Shown here: positions 7,410 through 15,480 of the stretch, piece by piece
How the letters are laid out: each line of letters begins with the position of its first letter
Position numbering within the stretch: the first letter of the stretch is position 1
Source of the DNA: Bacillota bacterium
Lineage (GTDB): Bacteria > Bacillota > Clostridia > Christensenellales > Aristaeellaceae
Length of the DNA: 20,054 nt
Reading direction: 5' to 3'
Assembly (NCBI GenBank): GCA_023392755.1
Contig: JAEWNM010000304.1
Coordinates: 1-20,054, forward strand
Program-made: the position numbers and the translations under genes
The notes under the pieces: generated by a model
Database searches by the model: none
Seen by the model: the letters and a program-made list of their open reading frames with translations, nothing else
What the model was told of the DNA's origin: nothing

Positions 7410-9020
7410 TCACACAGCCGCGCCGGGGAGCAGCGACTCCCTGTATTCCAGATAATCATCATAGCTCTCGCGGCGGTCGATGAGGGTACCCGGCAATATC
7501 TCAATCACACGGTTGGCCACCGTCTGCATTACCTGATGGTCGCGGGATGTAAAGAGCATGGTGCCCTTGAACTCCGCCATGCCTTCGTTGAGCGCGGTAA
7601 TGGATTCCAGGTCAAGGTGGTTGGTGGGCTCATCCATAATCAGCACATTGGCGCCCAGCACCATCATCTTGGCCAGCATGCAGCGCACCTTTTCGCCGCC
7701 GGATAATACCCTGGCCTGCTTGAGCGCCTCCTCCCCCGAAAAGAGCATGCGGCCCAGCCAGCCCCGGATGGTCACCTCATGCTTGTCCTGGGAATACTGC
7801 CGCAGCCAGTCCACCAGCGTATAATCCATATCCTTGAAGTAAGCCGCGTTATCGGCAGGGAAATAGGCCTGCGTGGTGGTAACGCCCCACTTGAACTCCC
7901 CCTCGTCGGGCTCCAGCTCCCCCATCAAAATCTGGAAAAGCGTAGTGCGCGCCAGCTCATCCTTGCCCGCGAAAGCAATCTTGTCCCCCGGCATCACAAG
8001 AAAGCTTATGTTGTCAAGCACCTTGCGCCCGCCCACGGTTTTGCTGATCCCCTTTACCGTCAGCACATCGTTGCCCACCGGCCGGGCCTGATCAAAATGA
8101 ATAAAGGGATAGCGGCGGGAGGAGGGTACGAAATTCTCCATCTGCAGGTTGTCCAGCAGCTTCTTTCGGGACGTGGCCTGCCTTGATTTGGAGGCGTTGG
8201 CGCTGAACCGCCTGATAAATTCCTCCAGCTCCTTTGCTTTTTCCTCATTGCGCTTGCGCTGGTCCTTGGCCTGGCGCGTGGCAAGCTGTGTGTATTCATA
8301 CCAGAAGTCATAGTTGCCTACATACATCTGAATCTTGCCGTAATCGATGTCCACGATGTGGGTGCACACATGGTTCAAAAAATGCCGGTCGTGGGATACA
8401 ACAATCACCGTGTTGGGGAAATCCATAAGGAAATCCTCCAGCCACTTGATGGCGTGCAGATCCAGGTTGTTGGTGGGCTCGTCCAGCAGCAGTATGTCGG
8501 GCGTGGCAAAAAGCGCCTGCGCCAAGAGGACCTTCACCTTCAAAGGCCCGTCCAGCTCGCGCATGAGCATGTCATGGTATTCGCCGGCAACGCCAAGGCC
8601 GTTGAGCAGCGTCTGGGCATTGGGCTCCGCGTTCCAGCCGTCCAGCTCTGCAAACTCCCCTTCCAGCACGGACAGCTTCATGCCGTCGGCATCGTTAAAG
8701 TCGGCCTTCGCGTACAGCGCTTCCTTTTCCGCCATAATTTCGTGCAGCCGGGCATGCCCCATGATAACGGTGCTCAGCACCGTGTGCTCGTCATAGGCAA
8801 AGTGGTCCTGGCGCAGTACAGCGATGCGCTCGCCGGGCTTTACGGATACGTCGCCCTTTGTCGGCTCCAGTTCGCCGGAGAGTATTTTCAAAAATGTGGA
8901 CTTCCCTGTGCCGTTTGCGCCGATCAGGCCGTAGCAGTTGCCCGGCGCAAACTGAACGCTGACATCCTTGAACAGCTCCCGGCCGCCGTATTGTAACGAT
9001 ATCCCCTGTGCGCTTAACAT
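7410..9020 (-). CDS. ABC-F family ATPase, YkpA/YbiT-like, with one degenerate ATP site
   Basis: Soluble duplicated ABC ATPase of the ABC-F class, whose members act on ribosomes in translation or antibiotic protection; 536 aa from the ATG at 9020. The frame is open 18 codons further, but MLSAQGISLQYGG is the usual family start and the preferred one. NBD1 has Walker A GANGTGKS (34-41), Walker B with D180/E181 and switch H210 (VVSHDRHFLN), but its signature is LDGPL (156-160). The linker (about 240-315) contains RFSANASKSRQATSRKKLL, typical of the YkpA/YbiT clade. NBD2 has an intact signature LSGGE (439-443) and D463/E464, but its Walker A reads GKDELARTT (352-360; Arg358 where Lys is expected) and the switch His is Arg493 (TSRDH). 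The degenerate motifs all belong to the same composite site. A resistance role is not indicated by anything visible. Confidence 0.95.
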   Translation of the reverse strand: MLSAQGISLQYGGRELFKDVSVQFAPGNCYGLIGANGTGKSTFLKILSGELEPTKGDVSVKPGERIAVLRQDHFAYDEHTVLSTVIMGHARLHEIMAEKEALYAKADFNDADGMKLSVLEGEFAELDGWNAEPNAQTLLNGLGVAGEYHDMLMRELDGPLKVKVLLAQALFATPDILLLDEPTNNLDLHAIKWLEDFLMDFPNTVIVVSHDRHFLNHVCTHIVDIDYGKIQMYVGNYDFWYEYTQLATRQAKDQRKRNEEKAKELEEFIRRFSANASKSRQATSRKKLLDNLQMENFVPSSRRYPFIHFDQARPVGNDVLTVKGISKTVGGRKVLDNISFLVMPGDKIAFAGKDELARTTLFQILMGELEPDEGEFKWGVTTTQAYFPADNAAYFKDMDYTLVDWLRQYSQDKHEVTIRGWLGRMLFSGEEALKQARVLSGGEKVRCMLAKMMVLGANVLIMDEPTNHLDLESITALNEGMAEFKGTMLFTSRDHQVMQTVANRVIEILPGTLIDRRESYDDYLEYRESLLPGAAV

Positions 9021-9057
9021 GTCAAAAACAAATTCCCCTCTTGATAATAACCTTTTA

Positions 9058-9066
9058 ATTATAGCA
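9058..9066 (-). promoter_or_regulatory. Extended -10 promoter for the ABC-F gene
   Basis: Read on the minus strand this is TGC TATAAT, a consensus -10 hexamer with an upstream TG. No good -35 hexamer is seen 16-18 bases further up (TAGCAT at the 17-base position), which fits an extended -10 promoter. Transcription would begin near 9051, leaving a leader of about 30 bases before the ATG at 9020. The probable RBS AGAGGGGA lies 14 bases from that ATG, a rather long spacing. Confidence 0.7.
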
Positions 9067-9240
9067 TACCGCAAGCGCCAATGCTACCGGTCTGCCTCCT
9101 TCAATTTCTGTTTTTCATTTTACGTGCAATGTTTTCCATTCGCATCCGTTCTATTCATGAAGGGTGCCGGTAAAGCGGTATGGAAAGCGGCAATCAGGCG
9201 GCCGCCCTGTTCCAAATGTATTCACCGGGAGGTATACGGC

Positions 9241-10299
9241 ATGAAAAGGCTTGTTGTTTTTGCGTTGATTCCGCTACTTTTGTGCGCAGCCGCGCACGCT
9301 TTGGCAGGCGAAGGGGCCGGCCCCGGCGGCGTGCCGGGCATCCCATATGGCACATATGCCTTCAAAAAGCAGATCTACATGAACCCCTTAAGCTCCTTCC
9401 TTGCGCTGGAGGGGTTTTGCGAGTACTACACGCTCGCGGAGGATGCTTTCGTCATAACGGACCATTATGGGAGCCGCAATAGCATGAAGGCTTCCTATCA
9501 GCCGGCGGTGTTTGATGAGGCTGCATTCCGCGAAAGCTTCATGATGGAAGGGTTTGGTTTGCCCGATATCGCGGCATATCATGAAAAAAGCCAGTGCACC
9601 GTCACCGGCAGCACCGGCAATACGGAATACCGGCTATACCTTTTGGATAACGAAATATGGCTGGCGCGGTTCCATAAGGACAGCGCCAACACAGCGAAAA
9701 AGGAATATATCTGGAGCATTTATCAAATAGAGCGCTTTGAGGGTGAGATTCCGCTCACCTTTTCCGTATCCGGCACGCAGGACGGCGTAATGGAATTTCT
9801 GGCGCTTTTGGGGGAAACCGCCTCAGGCTATGACACGGACACCTGCTACAACATCACGCCGGACAGCTTTTTGGCCGACCCGGTTTATTCCGTTTTCAAA
9901 TTCGACACATCCTGCGCGTCGTTTCTGCTGTACGAAAACAAAATCTATCCCATGGGCGAATGGTTCGGCGGTTTCGGCGTGACCGGCATGGCCCTCGCGG
10001 ATTTGAACGGAGATCGGCTGCAGGAACTGTATTTCACCTATTCCTTCGGCTCGGGGCTGCACCGCTCCCATGCCGCCTGCTTCGATCCGGTTGTAAAGCA
10101 GGTCATCCCCATCGGCTCAGCGCACCTTGACAGGGATATGATCGTGGCCGCAAACGAAAAGGGCGGCCTGTCCCTGTATGACGCCGGCTTCCCGGCCATG
10201 GACAGCTTTGTCAGGTATGAAATGAAAAGCACAGGGCGTTTGGCGGATATCGTGTACGATGGCGGCCGGATTTGCTTAAACCCCGCCCAGCAAAAATAA
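9241..10299 (+). CDS. Exported protein of unknown function with one DxNxDxxxE motif
   Basis: 352 aa. The ATG at 9241 is supported by GGGAGG at 9227-9232 and by the start of a signal peptide: MKR, a hydrophobic core, then ALA/GEG near residue 22. The frame is open upstream to 8968, but that part runs antisense to the ABC-F start and has no RBS. C15 in the signal is preceded by LLL, so a lipobox is unlikely. Near the C-terminus is D254-L-N256-G-D258-R-L-Q-E262, resembling the calcium loops of FG-GAP/VCBS-type repeats, followed by YSFGSGLHRSH (267-277). I recall this combination from other uncharacterised Bacillota proteins but know no function. It is divergent from the ABC-F gene and convergent with the exporter operon, 40 bases away. 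No terminator is visible in that gap and no clear promoter in the 220 bases upstream. Confidence 0.85.
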   Translation: MKRLVVFALIPLLLCAAAHALAGEGAGPGGVPGIPYGTYAFKKQIYMNPLSSFLALEGFCEYYTLAEDAFVITDHYGSRNSMKASYQPAVFDEAAFRESFMMEGFGLPDIAAYHEKSQCTVTGSTGNTEYRLYLLDNEIWLARFHKDSANTAKKEYIWSIYQIERFEGEIPLTFSVSGTQDGVMEFLALLGETASGYDTDTCYNITPDSFLADPVYSVFKFDTSCASFLLYENKIYPMGEWFGGFGVTGMALADLNGDRLQELYFTYSFGSGLHRSHAACFDPVVKQVIPIGSAHLDRDMIVAANEKGGLSLYDAGFPAMDSFVRYEMKSTGRLADIVYDGGRICLNPAQQK

Positions 10300-10339
10300 C
10301 GCTTTGCCCGTCGCCCAAAATGCGCTCATCATCCCGTCA

Positions 10340-11143
10340 TCAGCTGCTGGCGCTTTGGTAGTGCTTCAGCCCGCGCCTGAACAGATAGCTGGTCAGCATA
10401 AACAGCAAAAACGGACCGGCGATCCCCCACACGGCATACAGCGGCTCCATTTTCTTGAGTATGAACAGCGCCGGGAAATTGGTAATAACGAATATGGGGA
10501 TCACAAACACGCCGATATGCTGCACCAGGCGGTTATAGATGCCCATGGGCATGTTGTTGAAATCCCAGGAGGAGTCCACCAGGGAGGTCAGCGCCTGGGT
10601 TTTGGTCAAGCGGAAAACCAGCACCTGGGGCATAAGAAACAGCGCGTACCCCATCAGCGACCCGGTGGCCATATACCCCAGGTACCCCAGTATATCCAGC
10701 ACGCCCACCGGCGCGGCCATGCGCGCAAGCCCCACGGCCACCGCCGCGATGCCCAGCAGCACATCCACAGTCAGGCAGCTCAGGTCGCTGCGCCGCAGCG
10801 TTACCAAAAACTGAAGCGACACGGGCTTGACCAGCATCAGGTCCAGCTCGCCGGTCTGCACCTGGCGGCCGATACCGAACAGGTTCATCATGTACAGCCC
10901 CGCGTAGGAGCCGGTGGCGATCATGTAGGAGCCGAAGAATACAAGCACCTCATCCGGCGTAAGGCCGTGGATGGGCACACCCGTTTTGTACACAACGATC
11001 ATGTAGACAATCTTGGCCAAAAAGTAGCCCAGCTCCATGGCGATGCCGGTGATGAAGTTCATCCTGTATTCCAGCTGGCCCATGAGACTGTTCCTGATCA
11101 GTATCCGCCACAGCGCCAGGTGCTTTTTGATTTCACGCAGCAT
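10340..11143 (-). CDS. ABC exporter permease, COG3694/ABC2_membrane_6 (DUF990) type
   Basis: 267 aa integral membrane protein and the last gene of a three-gene exporter operon. About six hydrophobic helices are visible (near residues 25-50, 65-90, 115-135, 140-165, 190-215 and 225-250). The N-terminal part MLREIKKHLALWRILIRNSL and the segment GRQVQTGELDLMLVKPV, a cytoplasmic loop with the conserved 'G.LD..L.KP' pattern, are typical of the DUF990 permeases. The start is set by GGGAGG 7 bases before the ATG at 11143, and only 3 bases separate it from the stop of the preceding permease. With that gene it would form a heterodimeric channel driven by the ATPase at 11953-12939. The substrate is unknown. 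No terminator is visible after the stop. Confidence 0.93.
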   Translation of the reverse strand: MLREIKKHLALWRILIRNSLMGQLEYRMNFITGIAMELGYFLAKIVYMIVVYKTGVPIHGLTPDEVLVFFGSYMIATGSYAGLYMMNLFGIGRQVQTGELDLMLVKPVSLQFLVTLRRSDLSCLTVDVLLGIAAVAVGLARMAAPVGVLDILGYLGYMATGSLMGYALFLMPQVLVFRLTKTQALTSLVDSSWDFNNMPMGIYNRLVQHIGVFVIPIFVITNFPALFILKKMEPLYAVWGIAGPFLLFMLTSYLFRRGLKHYQSASS

Positions 11144-11146
11144 ATG

Positions 11147-11956
11147 TCAGCCTCCCGCCGCCAGGTATTTTTGGGAGCCCAGGCGCCACAGCAGCCTGCC
11201 CAGCAAAAGCAAAAGCACGATCCACGCGGCCTGCATGCCAAGGCCCGCAAATACCGCCGCGCCCGTCACCGTGCCGCCCAGCACGTCCACGGGGAAGCCT
11301 ACGGAGTAGGCAAAGGGCAGGCAGCCCAGCACCCGGCGCATGCTTTCGCCGAATATCTCCAGGGGAAATATGCCCCCGCTCAGCACCACGATGATGATTC
11401 GCACCGCCTCGAACAAAAAGCCGATTTCCGAAAGCCAGAAGGCCCACATACCCACGCAGAAGAAGATCAAAAAGTTCAATAGCAGCGCGAATAAAAGCGC
11501 GGGCAAAAACATCAGCACCCCCGCAAGGCTTACAGGCAGGGCATGAAACGCCAGCCCCACCCCCAAAAGCGCCAGCGCCAGCAGCAAAAGGCCGCCCAGC
11601 AGCATGCCCAGCTTTTGCCCGGCAAAGCAGAACAGCCGGTAGGGCAGGTAGCCCACAGGCCGTATGACGTACTTGCTCAACCCCCCGTTTTTGATGTCTT
11701 CGTTGATATCGTACTCAAAGCCGGTGCGCAAAAGCCGCCAGATGATGGCCGCGGATACGGAGTAGGCCATCATGCCGGCCTGGCTGCGGCCGTACAATAA
11801 AGCGGAGCCCGAGCCCTTGTACAGCGCATCCCACATGAAGATTTGAATCAGTATGGGGAAGGCCGCACCCACAAGGCTCAGCCAGAAATCCGCCCGGTAG
11901 GCCATGGTCTCCTTTACCCCAAGCCCCAGGGCATACACGTATTTGCGCAGGCTCAT
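11147..11956 (-). CDS. ABC exporter permease, COG4587 type
   Basis: 269 aa with about six membrane helices. The N-terminus has YALGLGVKETMAYRADFWLS, and the cytoplasmic loop reads INEDIKNGGLSKYVIRPVGY, where the conserved 'G.L...L.RP' pattern marks this permease family (ABC2_membrane_6). The start codon overlaps the ATPase stop in an ATGA (11953-11956), so translation is coupled. AAGGGGGAG lies just upstream as RBS. It partners the downstream permease, which belongs to the same fold family but is clearly a different paralogue, giving a heterodimer. It probably exports a compound, but the neighbourhood gives no hint which. Confidence 0.93.
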   Translation of the reverse strand: MSLRKYVYALGLGVKETMAYRADFWLSLVGAAFPILIQIFMWDALYKGSGSALLYGRSQAGMMAYSVSAAIIWRLLRTGFEYDINEDIKNGGLSKYVIRPVGYLPYRLFCFAGQKLGMLLGGLLLLALALLGVGLAFHALPVSLAGVLMFLPALLFALLLNFLIFFCVGMWAFWLSEIGFLFEAVRIIIVVLSGGIFPLEIFGESMRRVLGCLPFAYSVGFPVDVLGGTVTGAAVFAGLGMQAAWIVLLLLLGRLLWRLGSQKYLAAGG

Positions 11957-12939
11957 TGCCCACTCCCCCTTACGTACAGCCGGGCGATGCCCTCCTCCAC
12001 CGGTATATCGCCAATGTTGAAATCCGTAACGGGCAATGTTTCCAGCATGGCCCTGGAGATTTGCCGCACCTGTTCACGGTCCACCTCAATCACCGCCTGC
12101 ATGCCCTCCCGGCTGCATACAAGGCCGAAGCGGCTCAAATCCATCCCGGCCGCCTCCTCGGTTTCAAAGGTGACCTGTATGCGCTTGCGCTCGCCAAACA
12201 GGCCGTTGATTTTTTTCAGCTCCCCGTCATAGGCGATGGCGCCCCCGGCGATGACGATGGTGCGGCGGCACAAATCCTCAATATCGCTCAACGAATGGCT
12301 GGTGAGCAGCACCGTTGTCTTCTTCTCCCTGTTGTAGCTGCGCAGAAAATCCCGTATGCGCTTTTGGGAAATCAAATCCAGGCCGATGGTGGGCTCGTCC
12401 AGAAACATCACCTCAGGCTTGTGCAAAAGGGAAGCGATGAGCTCCATCTTCATCCGCTCGCCCAATGACAGCCTGCGCACCTGCACGCCCATCAGTTCCT
12501 TTACGTCCAAAATCTCGGTCAATTCCCCCAGTGTGCTTTTGTAATCCGCCTCGCCAATCTCATAGATATGGCGGTTCAGCGCAAACGACTCTATGGCGGG
12601 CAGGTCCCACCACAGTTGGCTTTTTTGCCCCATGACGATGGCAAAGCGCATTTTGAAATCCTTTTTCCGCTCCCAGGGCACATAGCCCATGACACGCGCC
12701 TTACCCCCGGTAGGGAAGAGAATGCCCGAAAGCATCTTCAGCGTGGTGGTTTTCCCCGCGCCGTTGGGGCCCAGAAAGCCCACCATCTCCCCTCTCTCCA
12801 GGGAAAAGTCAATGGCTTTTACAGCCTCCTTGTACAGCTTTTCCCGGTGGAAAAGCCCGCGCAGGGAGGCGTTCATGCCCTCCTCCTTTTTGGTGTATTC
12901 AAATGTTTTTGCCAGCCCATTGACCTCAATCAGCGCCAT
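11953..12939 (-). CDS. ABC exporter ATPase, COG4586 type
   Basis: 328 aa ATP-binding subunit that powers the two permeases encoded immediately downstream. All catalytic motifs are intact: Walker A GPNGAGKT (57-64), Q105 in VMGQKSQLWWDLP, signature LSLGE (157-161), Walker B MFLDEPTIGLD with D181/E182, and switch H215. The N-terminal insert between strands (residues about 14-38, KKEEGMNASLRGLFHREKLY) and the LSLGERMKMEL signature are hallmarks of the uncharacterised COG4586 ATPases. Residues about 245-328 form a C-terminal extension of unknown role. The start at 12939 is supported by AAGAGGG 9 bases upstream. The transcript probably starts at the promoter at 12983-13012. Confidence 0.95.
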   Translation of the reverse strand: MALIEVNGLAKTFEYTKKEEGMNASLRGLFHREKLYKEAVKAIDFSLERGEMVGFLGPNGAGKTTTLKMLSGILFPTGGKARVMGYVPWERKKDFKMRFAIVMGQKSQLWWDLPAIESFALNRHIYEIGEADYKSTLGELTEILDVKELMGVQVRRLSLGERMKMELIASLLHKPEVMFLDEPTIGLDLISQKRIRDFLRSYNREKKTTVLLTSHSLSDIEDLCRRTIVIAGGAIAYDGELKKINGLFGERKRIQVTFETEEAAGMDLSRFGLVCSREGMQAVIEVDREQVRQISRAMLETLPVTDFNIGDIPVEEGIARLYVRGSGQ

Positions 12940-12982
12940 GGGACACCGCCCTCTTTGGTTTCTTCACGCATATTCTTGTGCC

Positions 12983-13012
12983 ATTATAGCCTTTACGCCT
13001 GCGTTTTAACAA
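12983..13012 (-). promoter_or_regulatory. Promoter of the three-gene ABC exporter operon
   Basis: On the minus strand, TTGTTA (13012-13007; four of six match TTGACA) is separated by 18 bases from a perfect TATAAT (12988-12983). Transcription would start near 12976, giving a leader of about 37 bases before the ATPase ATG. No operator-like repeat is obvious around it. Confidence 0.7.
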
Positions 13013-13115
13013 GCGGTGGGCGGCGGCGAATCCAATAAAAAAGTGACGTTTTGTAGCGTTTTTCCATTATGCATGCCTCTGCGCCCCGGGCCGTGGCGGC
13101 GGCGGGAAAACGGAT

Positions 13116-13148
13116 AAAAAAACCGCCTCCGCATGGCTGCGGAAGCGG
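13116..13148 (-). terminator. Intrinsic terminator of the signalling operon
   Basis: On the minus strand, CCGCTTCCGCA pairs with TGCGGAGGCGG (11 bp, one G-U pair) around GCCA, followed directly by seven T residues. It begins 24 bases after the stop of the REC-PAS-GGDEF-HD-GYP gene. With the promoter at 18723-18751 it bounds a three-gene operon. Confidence 0.93.
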
Positions 13149-13172
13149 GGCAATGAACCCTCCCGCCCGCGG

Positions 13173-14987
13173 TCAAACCGTCAGTTCCGCGCTGCGCTCC
13201 AGTATGTTATGAATCATGACATCAACGATCAGGGGATCAAACTGTGTGCCCGCGTTCCTTTTCAGCTCCTCAATGGCCTCTTTGGGGCTCATCCCCTTGC
13301 GGTACGCCCTGTCCTTCGTCATGGCGTCGTAGGAGTCGGCCACGTTGATGATCCTGGCCTCCAAGGGAATTTCCCTGCCCTTCAGGCCCTTGGGGTACCC
13401 GCCGCCGTCCCACCGCTCATGGTGGCACAGCACGAACTCCGCCAGCTCCGAAAACTCGCTGGCGGATGTCAGTATGCGCCAGCCTACCTCCGGATGCTTC
13501 CTCATTTCCGCCCATTCAGCTTCGTCCAGCCTGGCGGGCTTGTTGAGTATCTTTTCATCAATGCCGATCTTGCCGATATCGTGCACCAGACCGAACATGC
13601 GGATGCGGTTGACCTCATGCTCCTTAAGGCCAAGCTCCGCCGCCAGGGCCGTGCCCAAAACACTTACGCGCCTGGAGTGGAGCATCTCCCGCTTGCTTTT
13701 TTCAAACAGCGCGTTGAGCACGACGTCTACCGTTTTGTTGCGCATGCTGGCGCTTTCGTAAATCTTGTGCCTGTACATGTTGTTTTCCGCCTCGGCCAGC
13801 ACATCCCGCATGGAAACGGCGGGCGTGTGCCGCGTGGCGTGGCCCAGGGATATGGAAAGCACGACCTTGCCGCATGTCACGCCCTTCATCCGTGACCGGA
13901 TACGGGCGGAAATCGCCTCTGCCTCCGCCTCCGCGGTATTGGGCAGCAGCACGGCGAACTCGTCTCCCCCCACCCTGGCCACAATGTCGCCTGGCCGCAC
14001 CTCCATTGCGATCACCGACGCCGCCTGCCTGAGCAGCTCGTCCCCCTCCATATGCCCGAAGGAGTCGTTGATAATCTTCAGGCCGTTCACATCGCACAAA
14101 ATAACGGTAACGGGCGATGCGCATTCAGCCTCCAGCCGCCTTATCTCCTCTTCGAAAAAAGGCCTGTTGTAAATGCCGGTAAGCTGGTCATGGCGGCTGA
14201 CATGCATCAGCTCCTTTTCATATTCCTTGCGCCTGGTAATATCGGAGACAATGAACTGCACGGCGTCTTCATTGTTGTACACAAGGCGGGACGCCGTCAC
14301 CTCCACATGTACGGCCGCGCCGTCCAGCGTGACGAACACGGCCTCCGCGGGAAACAAATCCTTTGCCTCCGCCGTCATGCCGGGCAGTAAAGACAGCTTC
14401 GCGTAATCGGGATGAATCAGCTCCTTTATGGGCTTGCCCAGCAGCCCCCGCTCGTCCCCGGCCCTCATCAGCCGGACGGCGGCAGGGTTGACGAACACAA
14501 TTTTCCCCTGCGCGTGCACAATCACCCCGACGGGTGCCAGCTCCAGTATGCTGCGGTAGCGCGCCTCACTTTCCCTGAGCGCCCTTTGAGCCATCATCCG
14601 CTCGCGGCGCAGCTCCTTTTGCTCCAGGCTGCTCAAAATCGCCGGGCCTAGGCGCTTCAAATGCTCCTTGATCACATAATCCCACGCGCCGCCCTTCATG
14701 CACTCAACAGCCGTATCCTCGTTCATCGAGCCCGTGATGATAATAAAGGGCGTTTCCGGGGCGTGCACAAGCGACAGGCGCAGCGCGCTCATCCCGTCAA
14801 AGCGCGGCATCCGATAATCCGAAAGAATCAGGCCGGGAGAAAACGATTCCAGCGCCGACAGATAATCCTCCCGCGTTTGAACGCGCATAAACCGCGCGTC
14901 CGGCAAAACCTTGCGGGCCTCCCGCTCGATCAGCTCGGCGTCAGCGGAAAAGTCTTCCACCATCAGCACGCGCATGACGTTTTCCAT
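13173..14987 (-). CDS. Response regulator with PAS, GGDEF and HD-GYP domains (dual c-di-GMP enzyme)
   Basis: 604 aa cytoplasmic protein. The receiver domain (about 5-125) has acidic residues E11/D12, phospho-acceptor D57, T85 and K107. A PAS domain covers about 138-255. The GGDEF domain (about 262-415) has an exact GGDEF at 340-344, so diguanylate cyclase activity is expected, and an inhibitory-site RPGD at 331-334. The HD-GYP domain (about 430-600) keeps H469/D470 (HDIGKIGI) and HHERWDGGGYP (522-532), so c-di-GMP phosphodiesterase activity is also expected. Which activity dominates cannot be read from sequence. The ATG at 14987 has GGGGTG about 8 bases upstream; M5 is an alternative start. 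It lies 43 bases downstream of a stand-alone receiver gene in the same operon, and the kinase at 15467-18625 is the likely phosphodonor (inference). Confidence 0.96.
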   Translation of the reverse strand: MENVMRVLMVEDFSADAELIEREARKVLPDARFMRVQTREDYLSALESFSPGLILSDYRMPRFDGMSALRLSLVHAPETPFIIITGSMNEDTAVECMKGGAWDYVIKEHLKRLGPAILSSLEQKELRRERMMAQRALRESEARYRSILELAPVGVIVHAQGKIVFVNPAAVRLMRAGDERGLLGKPIKELIHPDYAKLSLLPGMTAEAKDLFPAEAVFVTLDGAAVHVEVTASRLVYNNEDAVQFIVSDITRRKEYEKELMHVSRHDQLTGIYNRPFFEEEIRRLEAECASPVTVILCDVNGLKIINDSFGHMEGDELLRQAASVIAMEVRPGDIVARVGGDEFAVLLPNTAEAEAEAISARIRSRMKGVTCGKVVLSISLGHATRHTPAVSMRDVLAEAENNMYRHKIYESASMRNKTVDVVLNALFEKSKREMLHSRRVSVLGTALAAELGLKEHEVNRIRMFGLVHDIGKIGIDEKILNKPARLDEAEWAEMRKHPEVGWRILTSASEFSELAEFVLCHHERWDGGGYPKGLKGREIPLEARIINVADSYDAMTKDRAYRKGMSPKEAIEELKRNAGTQFDPLIVDVMIHNILERSAELTV

Positions 14988-15021
14988 AACGCATCACCCC
15001 GCAAAATAGATCAACACATCG

Positions 15022-15042
15022 CCGGCCCAATCAATAGGCCGG
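15022..15042 (-). other. Short inverted repeat between receiver and GGDEF/HD-GYP genes
   Basis: CCGGCC and GGCCGG form a 6-bp stem around 9 bases that include the stop codon of the receiver gene. No T-run follows, so it is at most a weak hairpin that could tune expression between the two genes. It may equally be chance in GC-rich DNA. Confidence 0.35.
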
Positions 15043-15480
15043 GGGCTTCTGGTTTACAAGCAGCCAATAAAAGCCCAGATTTTTCATCATATCGATAAAG
15101 GCCTCAAAGCCCACCGGCTTCACCACATAGCTGTTGGCCCCCAGCTCATAGGCCGTTTTGATGTCCGGGTCCTCCTGGGAGGATGTGACGATGACCACCG
15201 GTATCGACCGTGTGCGTTCGTCGGACTTGATGGCCTTGAGCACCTGAAGGCCGCTTACTTTGGGCAGCTTCAAATCCAGCAGAATCACCCTGGGCTTTGA
15301 CGAGAAGCTTCTGTCCGCATATTCGCCGCGGCAAAAAATGAAATCCAGGGCCAGCGCGCCGTCCTCCGCCACATGCATGGCATTGGCGATGTTATGCTTT
15401 TTAATGGCCCGCATCGTCAGCTCCGCGTCCTGCGGGTTGTCTTCCACCAGCAGGATATCAATGGGTTCATAGTGTCCCAT
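15031..15480 (-). CDS. Single-domain response regulator, Rcp1/CheY-like
   Basis: 149 aa with a receiver domain only and no output domain. Key residues are all present: E13/D14, phospho-acceptor D69 in ILLDLKLPKVSG, T99 in VIVTSS and K121 in VVKPVGF. The long loop before the phosphorylated strand (CRGEYADRSFSSKP, 50-63) and the closing FYWLLVNQKPP are typical of the Rcp1 group, which pairs with phytochrome-like or multi-PAS kinases. The start codon lies 14 bases inside the kinase gene, and its RBS GAGGGGGG sits in the kinase 3' end, so the two are co-translated. It probably takes phosphate from that kinase and acts by protein contact or as a phosphate shuttle or sink; the target is unknown. 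Confidence 0.96.
   Translation of the reverse strand: MGHYEPIDILLVEDNPQDAELTMRAIKKHNIANAMHVAEDGALALDFIFCRGEYADRSFSSKPRVILLDLKLPKVSGLQVLKAIKSDERTRSIPVVIVTSSQEDPDIKTAYELGANSYVVKPVGFEAFIDMMKNLGFYWLLVNQKPPAY

Noticed and set aside
9021..9074. 18-codon N-terminal extension of the ABC-F protein
   Set aside because: It would place the start upstream of the predicted transcription start near 9051. The shorter start matches the family N-terminus.
8968..9240. Upstream extension of the exported 352 aa protein
   Set aside because: The frame is open, but this part overlaps the ABC-F start and promoter on the other strand and lacks an RBS. The ATG at 9241 has an RBS and begins a signal peptide.
10304..11482. 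Plus-strand open frame of 392 codons across the two exporter permease genes
   Set aside because: The translation is rich in H, Q and A with no hydrophobic pattern or recognisable domain. The minus-strand permeases have RBSs, tight coupling and membrane helices.
13013..13115. Possible small RNA or mobile-element remnant between the exporter and signalling operons
   Set aside because: The stretch has only simple A/T and G/C runs and short palindromes (GCATGC, TGACGT), with no terminal repeats, hairpin with T-run or coding signal.
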